DNA of 64,000 nt, from NCBI GenBank assembly GCA_000499405.2, contig HG738138.1:7748888-7812887 (forward strand), written 5' to 3'. The notes beneath the pieces were generated by a model that saw only the letters and a list, made by a program, of their open reading frames with translations, made no database searches and was not told where the DNA came from. The stretch is from Onchocerca volvulus. Taxonomy: Eukaryota > Nematoda > Chromadorea > Rhabditida > Onchocercidae. The translations under genes were made by a program, and so were the position numbers. Positions 1-14,338 of the stretch are shown in pieces. Positions within the stretch are counted from its first letter, which is position 1. Every line of letters starts with the position of its first letter.

Positions 1-1410
1 TTCCCATCTAAGGACCTACAAAATGACAGTTTGTATTTTTTTGGTATTGACATTGAAAAAATTTTTTTTTCTCTCGGACTTTATTTCGTGTCATTTCTCA
101 GTATTTCTTAGCTGCAATTTCAAATATTATCGAATAAACAGCTTGATTAGACACTGAATCCAAATTAATCAAAGAACTTTGAAGTTATACACAGATTTTA
201 ATGTTGCCAGCTGTGCGAGTGTATCAGAAGAGAAGCATCTGATCTGATTGTGATTTAAATTCCTGAAACGAATAGTTTGGAATTGGACTTAAATGACTGA
301 AAAACAAAACTCAGATTTAATATCCATAAATTAGCTGTAGAAAAAATGGAATTTATTGCTTAAAAAAATGTTGAAATAAAAATAAATATTTGAATTGAAT
401 AATACAATATTACTGACTAAATACATCTCAACAAATTAATTTCAAAGTGTCTGCAAGAAATATGGGAGTGCAAAATACGGGAAGAAAAGGTTCATTTACA
501 TTTCGAATCAACAAAGGAGATGATATATGCTCAATTTGATATGAGAAGAAAAAGGTCTACATTCAATTATTACGAAAAATACGCAAAGAACTGCTTTCAC
601 GAAATTTGATCTAAATATTTTATCACTTTATAAGAAGGAGGAGTTGAACTTGGGATTCCTGAGTGTCCAGGAAACCGAGAATTATCGAAAAATTGTCGAA
701 CCAAGCTGTCGACCGGAGTCAGATAGTCCAGACTAATAGATATCTAACCAAGAGGTGAATTTAAAAAGAGTATTTTGACATTTGGGATTATTAGGCTCTC
801 TTGGAATAATATTTTTTTGAAACTGCAGAAAATTTTCGAATAACCGACAAGGATAAAAAGGAAAAAAAGAAAAAATTTTGCAATCGTTCATCGCTGAAAG
901 TTCAGATGATGAACGATAGCGGGTATGACGTGTAACAGAACTGTTCTGATGACTCGCAAAAACTAACAGTTTAATAATTTGCAAATTTCCATTTCCAAAT
1001 ATTGCGGTTGAAAAATGCCGTAATTTGTTGCGGCTTAAGTCGCTGAAAAAAATTTTTTGATATTTATCAGCTTGAATAAACAAACAAACAAAAATCAATC
1101 GTAGAAGTGTTTTTAATTATAGCATGAAGGAGTGTGATATTCTTTTTAATAATAAATATTATTTCACATTTTAATATGCTATAATAAACATTTCAGGATT
1201 CTCAGTAGATTCTTTCTGCGTACTTACAGCGATGGGTATATTAGGCAAAATTGTCGAAACCGGAGAATCTTGGAAGGAAGGAAAGAGTAAACATTCTACA
1301 ATCAAATGATGAGAATTAAGTAAATTGAATTAATGGATTAACTGACTTATTGATCAGTTAATGCACTGATAAATCTACTAAAATATATGAATCAATTGAT
1401 AAAATCTTAC
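1..1410. other. Left edge, probably slit intron
   Basis: No exon could be supported here on either strand. The slit LRR block 3 is interrupted at 1411 in phase 2, so the next exon lies either in this stretch unrecognised or beyond the window. Short open frames on the minus strand between about 600 and 1100 have no LRR pattern. Confidence 0.4.
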
Positions 1411-4400
1411 AGCTCTTCTATTTTACCCAATGCAGATAATGAGTTACTCTCAATGAATTCGATTTCGTTACCATCCAGTAATCTGTAATTTAATTTTTCG
1501 TGTTTTATGAAGTGAAAATATTTTTTAAGCAATAAGTTCAAAAGCATAAAATAAAATTTAAGAAGATAAAAGAAGATGAACACACACAATATAGTTAGAT
1601 TTTCGAAATGAAGATTAGATGAAAGACGAATGGCAGCGATTTTGTTGTTGGACATACGTAATTCGGTGGTATATCGAGGTAGTTTGAGTGGAAAATCAGT
1701 CCATCCTTGATTACTGCAACAGTTACAGTGTGAAAAAAAGTTCATTTTATGCATAAAAGTTTTTTCTTTTTTTGTGCTAATATCTTGTAGGCTAGATGAC
1801 AGGATAATATCCTTTGAATAGAAAGTATAGTATTTGATGGTTTAGAAGATATTTATAACGAATGTGGTACCTGCAATCAACGAGGGTATTCAAACATGAA
1901 CAGCCAACCGGGCATGGATAATCAATGATACAGTGACCTGCGTTAGCTGTTATATATGCTTCAGACCCTTTAAAATTTATTCAAATTACAAGAAAAAAAC
2001 ATCAAGAAGGTGATTCTCCTTTTCCGAATTTCCGGAAAACAGTTTTATTTGATACTCGTTGAGAATTCAAATTACCTTTACATCGAAACTTCGAATGATG
2101 CAATGTGGATATACGTCGGTGAGCTACCCGTTTCGGTGAATCACAACGTGCACTACTGGTTTCCATAGCTTTCTTAGCAAGTAAATGAGCAAGCCATTCC
2201 TGAGAAATTATCATTACTTTCTTACCGATCTTCAAAATTTTCAAATTTTCAAGATAATTCAAACTCGTAATACACAGAATTCCAAAATGATTATAACTTA
2301 TAGTATGAAAATTAGCGAGCATAAGACACGTAAAACTGCGGAATTTCCCATTTTTGAAGTGAATGCGGGATTGATGAAAATTGCTGGAATTGAAAAAAGA
2401 ACTGACAAGATTGCAATCACATATAATTGGATTACGGGCTAAATGAAGAGTCGTTAAGTTGATTAACCCATCGAAGGTTCCATTCGCAATCGAATAAATT
2501 TGATTATCATACAAAGATAACAAATTTAGGTTTGTCAGGCTTGAAAAAGTATCTCTTCGAAGACATTGTAGCTTGTTGGCATTCAGAAGCAATAACTGAA
2601 GGTTAACAAGTTCATGGAACGCTTCCGACGGTAAATTACTTAAATTATTTCCATACAACACGCTGCAAAAATAAAGTGCTCCATATGTTAAATCTTCTGA
2701 AAATAGTGCTTTACTTCTTAAAACGATTCAATTGGATTCGGACAAAAAAAAAATTTTTTTTTTTCCATTCTTTATCATCACTTCATGATGAACAAAACCA
2801 GTGAACAAGACCGATTCCGACAGTTTTTTTAAAACTATCAAGAAAGAAATTAGCTTATAAAGCTTAGAACAATTATCGGCTTCACTAAATATATCAATTT
2901 AGAATGTGAAACTTCAAACAATGTTATTTGTAATTTCATTCAGCTACATTTTCACTCTTTGAGTTCTCTCTGATACTCTAAATTCTCTAAGTAAATTTGA
3001 ATACAATTTTGACAGACGAATGTGTTTTGAATCGATTAGATTCAGAAGTCTAACTTGTGCATTTTTTTTCAGATGCATATTTTGTTCAGATTGATTCGAA
3101 AAAGACTCACAGCGAGTTTAGCGATTTCAAACCTTCAAATGCTCGCGGACTGATCTCCATAATATTGTTTTTGCTGAGATCACTAAATATACATGATCTT
3201 AATAATACCGATTTAACAATGTTTTTTTATTTAATAACGAAACTTACAGGGAAAGCTTTGGTCATTAATCTCCATAATTTTATGAAAAATTTTGCAAAAA
3301 AAAAAAAATATTTTTATGAAAAAATATGGCAACTTACAGTTGCTTGAGTTGATGAAGGTTATGAAATGCTCGAGGAGGTATATAGGTTATTTGATTCTGT
3401 TCAAGCCTTCTGAAAAACAGAGAATTTTCATTTCTTAAAAATTTGGATTTTTATGGAAATTGGCGAGTTAGTTCTGAAATACAAACTATTTCTAGTCATA
3501 GAATGGTTTATCTAGAAATGCACAGATAAATGCTTACTTTCACAGTTCCAAAAAAAGTTATTCAGAATCTTGTTATTCAATTCAGAAATTATTCAAGAAA
3601 ACTACAGCAAACTGAAACAATGTAAGCTCACAGCTCAGTGGTTGCTGGCGAAAGATTAGTTGGGATTTGTCTCAAGCCACGATCACGACAATCGACCGTC
3701 GTTTCGGTACAGGTACAGACTGATGGACACACTGAAGCATCATGACATGAAGTAGCAGCACGTTTTTCAATTCCAGAACATTTCATTAACTGAAATTAAA
3801 TAAATCCATAATCTTCTCTCAGTTTTCGTTGAATTTGTAGAAACTTCTCAATTTGTAATTACGCTCATAAATTTTTTCGTTAAATCTGAGCGCAACTTTA
3901 AAGTTTATGATATAAATCCTGCTCAAACAACATCGTGATTTCTTTACTACCAACATTTTCTGCGTGAATAATTTACCCATATAAATTTTTCATTAAAAAA
4001 CAGAAGTGAACATTGCTAGCAAAATCTATATTTTTCGATTTTAATCAATTTTGCAGAACTGAAAAAAAAAAAAGTTGTTTCTTTTTTGCATTTAATCAAA
4101 TATCATATCAAAAATATAGCTACAATCGATTGTTCCCGTTTTTCTGGTAATCTTATAATTAGAAATGTTGTATTAATTTAAATTTACGGAAATTAGTGGT
4201 CGACACTTCGCAAGATCAGAGCCGAACTGCACCATGACCGACATGTCTGCCTCTAATTTATCTCTAATGATTTATATTTTCTGTCTACAAATTTTTACCA
4301 TAAGTTTGTAAAATGATTCCAGTTTTTTAACTACCCATACTTCTCCGTTTTTTCAATTCCTTTAACTTCTCCTTTCTAGGACTTTCAAAAGACTTTAAAA

Positions 4401-7400
4401 ATGTTTGAGAATACCGTTTCATTGATATTTTGCAGCATACGAGAATGCAAATGTGCTGGCCGATGGCATCGTGTATTTTGAGCCAGTAATTGTGAATTAA
4501 AAATGATTTTTTTCATCCATCGCAAACGGCAATCACAGAGCCATGGATTTTCGGCCAGCCTCCTGAATGGTACTACAGTGAAGTTTGAGGACCAGTTTTA
4601 GTTTTCAAAGTCCAGGTGGCTTTTTTTTTTCCTTTTTCGAATAAACAGTGCTTGTCATTAATCCAGTTTCGAAAAAAGGGAACAATTTATCCAATACCGC
4701 ACTTTTATTGATAATATCAGAAAAGTTCAAATAACGATGCTTTCCAAATAGATGATCGGATTTTCAATTTTCAATTTTTAATCTGGGATTTATTTTCAAT
4801 TTCCGCTTACAGAACGCGAAGATTTGGCATTAGTCCAATTTGCCCCATTGTGCTCAAATTGTTGCCATTTAGCGTTAAAATTTCCATTTCTGTCCAAGTT
4901 GCTATCACGTGACTGTCTAAGCTGTAAACAATACGTTAAAATCAATGTGAAATTACTTCAGAAAGGTACCAGACTTCAAGTTAGTGCCAACTTTTGAATA
5001 TTGCTTTGTATAAAAGGGTGGAATTTGTCAAATCACCACTAAATGTATTGGACAGTAAAAGGAATAACGACGACAGCATTGTAGTTCCTTTCAGAGAATT
5101 CATTTATAACTAACTTTATTTGCGCCATCAGTTATCTGCTTGAAATCTTTTTTAGAATCTTAATCTTAAGTAATCTTTTTTAGAGACAGTAATCTGCTTG
5201 AAAAGATTCATGGGACCATTCAGCACAAAGACGAATTTCCACTTCGCCCCCGCCTAACTTTAATTTTTCGATCCCAAACTTTACAAAAGACTGAACAAAG
5301 TTTTCGAACTCATTCAGGCAATTTAAAAAGAAAGAGCACCTACTAAAGAGCTGGTAGAAGTTGTCATACTTTATAATATGAATCTAAACTTCAAAAAATT
5401 TCCAGAATAAAAAGCCATCTTCAGTTTATTTAAACTTAAAATTCATGCATCATCAAACAAAATACTGAAGTTTGTTCCGGCGAATTTTTAGTAACTCCCT
5501 TCAGGTCCACATTGCCGCGGTAAGCTAACTGCGAATTGGGATCTTTATCAAGTATGAAATTGAATAGGTTATTAAATAAACAAATAAGGTACATAATCAA
5601 AAAACCAATAATTCTACCCAAGAAAAACACTCGAAGAGATTGTTATTCAGTACTTTCGATGTAAACTTAAAACTGGGAGAGGCGGATGAAATGATTTTAA
5701 AATACCATGTTAAAAAATTTCGGTCAAGTTGTAAGTTGCGCACCGATTTTGGCCCTTGTAATTGCGTATCGGTCAACACAGTTAACAGATTCTCACTCAA
5801 ATCCCTGCAAATAAAATTCCAATCCATTTTTGATGTAATGTATATAATATCCATAAATTTTAGGAGCAGTCCTTAAATACAGTTTATAATATCTGGAAGT
5901 TTCATTAAATAATAATTTATAATATCTTTAGCATCAGATCTTCTCCATCCTATCTTTCAATTTTCTTGACTCAATAATCCAAACCTTTGTTTTCTAAGTT
6001 TCAGTTTCGAGAAATTTATTAAACATTTTTAATGGTCATTTTGTTAGAGTATGCCATTCAGAATAATAATGCAATCTCTACCCCTCTCTTTTTTCTTTTT
6101 CTTTATCCGTTCTAGTTAAAACTCAATCGCAAAAATATTATCCATTGATAAGTTTTTCTCAAAATTGCCAAGTGTTGCATATGTGTATAGTGGTTGTCTT
6201 GGAATTTACAAGACTTTCTTTTAAGGCACATTCAAGCATCATCAGAAGCGCAGAATTTTAAAGCCCTTCAAATCTTGTTTCAGATTCTAACTTAACTTAC
6301 CAACACTGCAACTATATGTACTTATCTCAAACACAACATTTTTTTAATGAAGGAGTGGGCTGAAAAGTGAATCGGACATCACTACATTTAATCTCTGGTG
6401 CACAAACTAATTTATCTCAAAAGCAATGAATTTCATTTCTTTCAATCCAACCCGGAATTCCGGTATATATATTTACATTTATAGGATAATAAGAGATATT
6501 TGTTACCGTCGACTAGCAAGAAGATGTTAAAAAAACTTTTTATATCTTAGCCATCTATATTATGTTTGTCTTTCGATTGGAACTCTTCATATTACAACTT
6601 TGCACTACTGACCTGTACTTTTTGTGATTACAAATTACAAACACGTAGTAGCATAAAAGCAATACAAACATAATCTTACAAAATGCGACGATTCAAGATC
6701 AGTTATTTTCCGGACATAGCTGATGTTATCCAGTTTCAAAATTAAGCTGCACATGTATTTAACAGTAAAAAAAGTACAGAAACCAAAAAATGTGCATAAC
6801 TTTTTTTGGAACAAATCGGAAATGGGAAATGCGCTATTTCCTAAAATGTTTCAAAGCTAGATCTTTTTACCTGCAAAGTTTCGAAAATTTAATTTCTGCA
6901 TGAGGCAGGATTCATTTGTGAAAACATCAAATTTAACCATTTTACCAAGACTTTACACATCTATCAACTATATAAATATCTCATTGACTGCAGAACTGGT
7001 TGCATTTCTGAACTTTCATTTTCGAACTTAATATATCGTAATTTTAAGTGGTTTAGAATCTTCGGGAATTACTGTATAATGGAAACATCAGATACTAAAA
7101 TTATATGCTCTACATTCTAAGCTTGTTCTAGAAATTATTCCAATTACACAGTTTGTGCTAAATAGAAAAAAATATTCCTTATGTAAAGTTTGCTGTCACA
7201 GTGCATCACTGTGCATATCTCCATTTGCTGAGAAATGAAAAAAAAAGTCACTGAAAAATAAAATCAATTGCAAATCCTCATTTAAGTCGAATTTATCGAC
7301 TACCATCGCGCTTATTTCGCCTATTATATGGAATTTCTACAACAGTATTGTTTCAGTAAGATTTTTTCGCAAGCGGGTTGAAAATCAAGATTTTAGGAAC

Positions 7401-10400
7401 AAGTTCGATGTTTTTTGGATGAATTTTCGAAAATTTTCGACAGGAAAGAGCTTTTACTGAAGCTCATGAGTCCTTCTTGATTTTTTTGAAAAGTAATTTG
7501 AAAATTCTAGGACTTTTCGCAAAATTTTAATTCTCTTCCATGATTTCTTTAAAAAAAAAAAAAAACTTCATGTGAAAACACTGAATATAATTCTATGAAA
7601 AGTCTGTCCAGTGGTTTCGGCTGTTGTTAATCCGGTGTATTACGGGAGGGAAGCAAGCCTAATTTTTGCAGAGAATCCTGTCAGACTCCGAATATATAAT
7701 CAAGTGACGATGAGAAATTAATTACTTGGAGAGAAATATCCATCTTAAAAGTGACATATTGTTTTTTCGTTTCAGAAGTTAATTCATTTTGCAACAGTTG
7801 TTCACAGTATGCTCCTTTATAAATTCATATGAATCTTGTTCCCCTTACACCCATCATCATCATTCAACTCTCCCAAGTGGCGTCAGCGATATATCCTTCC
7901 GTAAGCAATACTCTTAAAATTTTAATAATTTGCTCGAGAAGTGGAAAAAATTGCTCTGCACAGAATTTTAAATGAAAGAAGCAACAAAATTGAGAAAGTC
8001 GACAATTCCATTTCAGTTATCTAAAGGGATAGGAAGAAACTTTTAGCAGAGAACCGGTCAGCAAAAAGTGGAATTGCTTCAAATGAAATAAAACTAAAAT
8101 TGAAATTTATGAAAACTTCATACAGAACTATACGAGTATTAAAGCATCTATTCAAATGTTTTTGGTAAAAAGTGCAACCTTTTTACCAACCTGGCGGAAA
8201 AGCAATTGTTTTCTATTTTGATGTACTTACTAGTTCCAATATCAGCAATCCATATATAATTGCTTCTTTTCGGCTATATTCTTTTATTTAGCTCTTCAAA
8301 ATTTCACTATATTTTCCAAAGCCATGAAATTGATCAATTTGCGACAAATTTAACCTTAATCCTCTGTACTTATTTTTACCAGGGCCAACAGCAAATCTTT
8401 GATGTGCAGATAAAGTGAGTAAAAATAAGGTTTCATTAGCTTTATGCCTTTTAAATTCATATAAAGTATAAAATATTTACATTTACTACTTATTCTCTAT
8501 GCTTACAATTGCCTGAAAAATCAGTCTCGTTTTTTGGCATAGATTAAAATAATTCCTGGATCAAATTTAAAATCAGAGGATTCTTATAATACAAAGACAA
8601 AAACGAAGAGAAAATGAGGCGAATGAGGCGAAATACTCCGAAAAGTTAGTTAAGTGGTGTAGGGAGCGTTTCTACGCAAATTTATGCATCTATTTATCTT
8701 ACTATTTGATGACCGATCAACAATGACGACAAAAGGGCGACATTAACGGTGAAGGAAGATGAGGACAAAGAAAGGATCAGAGACACTTTCGCTAATAAAA
8801 TAATGTGAAAAAATAAGAGTAGCATATAATTTCAACTACGAGTTTCCTCACTGTGAACTGCAAAAGTAAGCAAAATATGTCAACTAAAACTTAAAATTAT
8901 TTGGGCTGAAAATAAACGTTGGAATTTAGAGTAAATTTTTATTAATTTTTTGTAAATAAGTCCATTTATTTACTCTCGGTCCTTATCGTTTTGGTCACTT
9001 TATCTGATATGACATAACTACTACGTATCGAAAATTTATATGCAAAGCAAACTTATAAATCATTAAGAATTATATTGGATTAATGAACGGGAAACAGAGA
9101 AAGAGTTTAAAGCAATAAAGACCACAGCAACTTGCTCTAGAATTTTAGTAGCGATGATCTCCCGGCATAAGTATAAAGACTGGTCAACTCCTTTAAATCT
9201 AACCAAAAAAAAAACTGATCAAAGATTCAGAAAAAAATGAAGTTTTCCATATCATGTGACGAAAATTTTTAATACCAAAATACTAGGATATCTTTGTTGA
9301 TAAGATAGAATATCTTTGAGATTAATTACTTAGTCAGTAAAAAGTTTTGAAAAACTTATTTCAACTGATAGCAACAGCTAATTTGAAAATATCATTCAGC
9401 TGATTATGACGTGGTTGATAAAAACAAATGCGGTAACATTTACAGCGAAGAGCAAAGCAGAGAAGAACATAAACCAGAAGATAGTGTCTGACTTCAAAAT
9501 AAACGTCAATTCCTCATCACTCATCTCATTCACAACATTCTGCATCTTCACTCAGAACTTCCTTTTTCTTAGAAAACAAGTTATTTTAGCAGTATTTTAT
9601 TAGTCAACTTCTTTTGGGACAAAGAACAGAAATAAGTATGTGCTTTTTTCTTTCATTTTCTCATCTTGAAATGCCTAGCTCCGAAGTGACTGGTTGAAAC
9701 AAATCGGTTTCAAAATTTCCAAAATTTATCCAAAATTCTGCTTGAACTAATAATTAACTGCCACTGTCATAATGGGAAAAGAATAGCTGAACTGCACTTT
9801 ACATGAAAATTCTAAGAATTTTGTTTGAGAGAAGCATTATAATTTCGGAATATTCTTATGTTTTACAAAGCGAACATTTTTTACTTTCTTAAAACGATTA
9901 AAATTAAAGAAATCTTAATAGCAATGGATTATTGTCTCTGAAATGCAAACAGAGTCTGTGATGAGAAATAAGGAAGACGATTTTATGGACATCAAATGTT
10001 GCGGCACAATGCGACAATAAAAAATACAGCTTTCAAGGAATTTGATGAACTGCTTTTGAAAATTTTAAAAAATGTCAGTAAGTTGATGATGGACTTTCTC
10101 GTTGATTTTCTTTTTCAGTGTCTTTGGTTATTTCATCCTCTTTTGTAACATAAGTCATCAGTTGTGTTTGAATCGTTAAGTACTCAGATATAGTAAGGAT
10201 AAAATTATATGGATCAGGTAAGCAATGAAAAATTAGATTTGTCTACTAAAACATTTTTCAAATTTAAATAATAGACTGACACATTTTTCTTTTTAAAGAA
10301 TGAATGAAATACCTCATTGATTTAATGAAGAACTTAATGATTAACGAGTAATTAATTATCTTTGCAGATTTTTGATGAGATGTACATTCAGCATTGCCAA

Positions 10401-10602
10401 TGCTGAATTCCTGCCTACTGTTCTTATCTAGGGCTGGCTAACAGATAACGCTGAAATATCTCGAAATGCGCAAAACTAATCTTACACTCCAAATCAACAA
10501 ATTTTCCGTCTCCTTTTGATAAAGATGAAATTCGCTGGTAATATATAAATTTCGCTTCTAGATTCAAAAGAGTTAACAAAAAAAAAAAAAAAAAAAAAAA
10601 AA

Positions 10603-10641
<39 letters not shown>

Positions 10642-11714
10642 TCAAATCTAATCATTTACGACAACATAAAAGGCTTTAAAACTTTTTAAAAGACTAACAG
10701 ACGATGTAAATTGACATTATTGATGAAGACTTCGTCTGGTAATGTCCGCAAACGATTTCTGTTTAATCGCCTATAAAATGGCTATCCATAAGATTCGAAT
10801 CAGGCATTATCACAAAAATATAATAAGTTCACGATTTAATTACTGGACTCTGACCTAGCTACAATTATTTATCTTGATTAATTTTAGAAACTTCAGCTTG
10901 TTATAAGAATGAATTTGCAAAATCAGCGTTGAGATAAATTTCCATATCTTTCAAAACGATCATTAAATAAATGAGTTAATTGAACAAAAACTCACAATCT
11001 CTCCAGTACTACTAAATCATCGAAGGCTTCACTTTCGATCATGTGAATCTGATTATCCATCAATTGTCTGTAAGCCTAATGCTTATAAATATTCAAATTC
11101 ATTAGCAATTCGGTCAAACAAAATAGTGCCAATTTATATTAAAATATTTTTTACATTCATCGGGAAGGAAATGCCATTTTAACTGTACATTTGAGACTAA
11201 CAATTAAGAATTACAAAATCTGATGATCTGAAATTAGATACATTGAAAAAAAAAGAAAAATTTCTTGCCAGTGAAACCCAATAAATGGGAATTAAAAAAG
11301 TAAGAAAATACTTATGATACGGTTAATCTGAAGATATATGAAATGCAACCAACAAAATTTTGAGACGACGCAGAGCTTTAAGGTCATTCTTTCGTATTTC
11401 TGATATTTTGTTCTCTTGAAGATCTCTGAAACCATTTTTTAACCATGAATTTTCATTTATATCAAGCTCATGGGGCAAGTTATGGTAATCTAGAGAAGGA
11501 AATGAAGAGAAAAAGAAACATACAGTCGTACAGTATCAGGTGGTATCCTGGATGGTATCCTGAGGAGACCTTGTCCGGTACAAATGACCGTATCCTGAGA
11601 ACACGAGCACAGGTGTGGACAGGAATTGCTGGCAGTCTTGATTGCAAGGGTCAGGTGCAAGATTGCCACACCACGAAGCAGTAGCAGCATATTCGGGTCA
11701 CTCAATCGACGCAA
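1411..11714 (-). CDS. slt-1: Slit homologue (axon-guidance ligand), 5' part; runs off the left edge
   Basis: Secreted leucine-rich-repeat guidance ligand of the Slit family, which binds Robo receptors. Minus-strand exons, 5' to 3': 11524-11714, 11354-11425, 10996-11067, 5706-5804, 4811-4921, about 4393-4562, 3632-3789, 3338-3409, 3111-3182, 2407-2662, 2076-2199, 1871-1946, 1588-1713, 1411-1482. Exon 1 starts with a Met, a hydrophobic signal peptide (LLLLRGVAILHLTLAI) and a Cys-rich LRRNT cap (CPHLCSCSQDTVIC). LRRs follow, then an LRRCT cap (NPWLCDCRLRWM), a second LRRNT (CPSVCTCTETTVDCRDRGL), more LRRs, a second LRRCT (NPIICDCNL, then EWLAHLLAKK), and a third LRRNT with the first LRRs of block 3. 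This LRRNT-LRR-LRRCT block order is that of Slit. The fourth block, EGF, laminin G and cysteine-knot domains must lie left of position 1. Five exons are exactly 72 nt, one LRR each, and all start in the same phase. Intron 3 (5805-10995) could hide one more LRR exon, because skipping such a unit would not disturb the frame. Confidence 0.9.
5805..10995. other. Long slit intron (5.2 kb) with a poly(A) tract
   Basis: Sequence between the third and fourth recognised slit exons. It is AT-rich, with no convincing exon on either strand. A nearly pure poly(A) run occupies 10578-10634, interrupted by a single T. The flanking exons join in frame without any exon from this interval, but one extra 72 nt LRR exon is not excluded. 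Confidence 0.5.
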
Positions 11715-14338
11715 CCCATCATCCTCCCAATTTCTGCACTGAGCGCCCCGCCTCTCCCACGTTCTTCGCCTCGACCTTTTCGATGACGACCAGCCACCAC
11801 CTACCTACCTGTTCATTCACTCCATCCACCACGCACGCACCACTCACAGTCATTATCGCCATCACTGACTTTTTCCAGGATTTCCCGGGATAACCCAGCA
11901 ACATTCACCAGTTGTTCTCAATGATCATAAATAAGAGTTTAGGATATAGGTGCAGATTTAATCCACCTAACTATTCCATGGTAAACATATCATAACAACT
12001 GATATCGAACTTCTTTGCTAATAAGACCAAATTTCAATTTCTGTCCTCTCATTATCTCAATAAATTTAACAAGTTAAACATTTGTTGTTGGAAAATTCTT
12101 CAAACAAGAAAGAGTATGTTTTTCCCGTGTAATTGACTTTTGTCTTATACCGTGTTCACTTCTAATACAATTTTCACAATCTATATTTTAACAGAAAAAA
12201 AAAAAAAAAAAAAAATGCACGGAAAGAAGATGAGGGAAGGGAGAAATCGATTCTTAATCTTTCATTAAGCTTTATTCAGAAGAGACATAAATAAGTGCTT
12301 TGAAACTTTTTAAAAAAATTTTCAGTTGGCTGATGGAATGGCAGAAGATCAGCTGAAACAACTGTCATCTAGTGAACGTAAAATACTCCGTACAGATTCC
12401 ATCGAAAAAAAAAAAAACTTGTAGAAATCTTTGCAAGATTACGTTTGTGCTCCCACTGATCAAGCTTCTGATACCGAACTAAAAAAAAAAAAGTGAGAAC
12501 AACTCGTAACCAAATTTACGTACTTATCAGGACATGTAATTTTACCTCCAGAAAAGTTTTTTTACTTGAATTGCCTGCATTGAATTTACTGAAAGATTTT
12601 TGATACGATCATTATTTGTTCAGAGAAATTAATCTTCTTGCATTTCATTATCTAAAGTTTCACAAACATAACACAGACAACTTTTAGGCAGGAATGATGT
12701 TGGTGAAGATAATCAATAAAATGATAAATATACGGACAAATCAAATTATTTCTACAAAATTCTATTTCCATGTTGAAACTTCTTTTATTCGAAAATACTT
12801 TTTCATACACAAAATTTTGAGCTCAACAATTTATTTACTTGGACTCTTCACTTCAATTCCAATATATTCAAGAACTTTAAAACTTATCTTTCTTAAGATT
12901 TCTAAATCTCTTTATTTTGCTTCAGGGTGAAAATTGAGTTGGAACATCGAAATTAATTTGTTGAAAGAAATAGGTAAAATGCTTTATGATTTAAAATTTT
13001 GTTAAATCTGAATTTAAATATTCATAATATGGCATATTCTGAGGCTGGATAATTTTTGCAGAGTGCTTTTATCGTTTGAGAATTTACTAGATGACAAAAT
13101 TTTTAAAGTAATTTCAATTCAAAATTCAGGCAATAATGAGGTTGATGAACTTTTGGATATTGTCAGTAACAATTTACTGGTCCTCTCTGTGCAAAGTTCA
13201 ATTAATAACCATATCTGCGCATTGTGTATCGTATATCACAACTGAAATAATGATTCACGACCAATTACACTTCAACAAAAGTAGTAGATTGCAGGTAAGT
13301 TAGCAGGCAGGGATGAGTAGATATATAAATACAAATAAATATATTTATAGTTATATTTACATATTTGTTTAGGAATATACAATATATATATATATATCTT
13401 ATATATATATATATCTATATAAAGGAAAAAAAACATATATAATGCATAAAATTGTAAAATATTGAGAAAAAATTGTTCGCTTTTACAATGAAACAACTAA
13501 ATAACGGCCAGTGAATTGAGGAGAAAAATGATTTGGTGACATGTAAAAGACAAGGAGTATTCGAGAAATATAGACTATTGGCGAAACTTAAAATTTAAAC
13601 CTTTTCCATCAAACTAACAGTGATTACTAATATCTTTTTGGAGACTTGATCATATTACTGCCACTGCGTAGAGATAAGAGAAAAAGTGACATTATCAGTT
13701 CTAAAAATGAGATCAGAGATTGATCTTCAAGTAAAACAAATTTAATTCATGCGGTGAAAAAGTTTTGTAAGAGCAGTTTTTTTGTCGCTGCAAAAAAAGT
13801 GATAGATGTGAAAACAGAAATCCATAATTTCAAATTATTTATTGGGGAAATTTTTATCAGTGACCTCTCTCCTAATTGATTAGTTGACATCTCTTTCAAA
13901 TAGAGTATGACCGTTTTCTTATGCATTTTTCCATGGCTTTCTTTTTTCCTCAAAATATTGACATCGTGGATTTTTAATAGATGTATTTGATTCTTTGCAA
14001 AGCTTGCTTGAAATATAATTTGTGCAATTCAATTTTCAGAAATTATGCATTTCTGATAATATTTCAGCCTAAGTGGCAACTGCAGCGAAAAAAAAGGCAT
14101 GTTGCCTTGCATAAAGTTTACTTTGGGAAAATTGGAAATTTCGGCCTCGTAAATTATCGATTGTAAGAAGAGATAAATTATGACTTCTCTTTCCTTAGCT
14201 TTCTGCTTTAACGCTCATAAAAGGCTAGAGTAAGAGTTAAGTTTGAAGTAGAAAACGGCGATGGAGAGACTTCGACATCCCATAATAGCGACAATAACAA
14301 CTTAACGAACAAGATTGTCCTCTATTTAGGTACTAGTC
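11715..14338. promoter_or_regulatory. Intergenic region between divergent slit and channel genes
   Basis: Divergent promoters for slit (minus) and the Cys-loop receptor gene (plus) must lie here. The first 180 bp next to the slit start codon (about 11700-11890) are clearly richer in C and G than the surroundings, with many CACC/CATCC motifs. A degenerate (TA)n run lies at about 13378-13424. No coding region was recognised. Promoter placement is inferred from gene orientation only. Confidence 0.4.

Noticed and set aside
1220..1290. Minus-strand segment with a GTAAGT donor, tested as the next slit LRR exon
   Set aside because: The translation lacks the LxxLxLxxN pattern and the usual 72 nt length.
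13270..13500. 74-codon minus-strand frame rich in Tyr and Ile
   Set aside because: It translates the (TA)n simple repeat.
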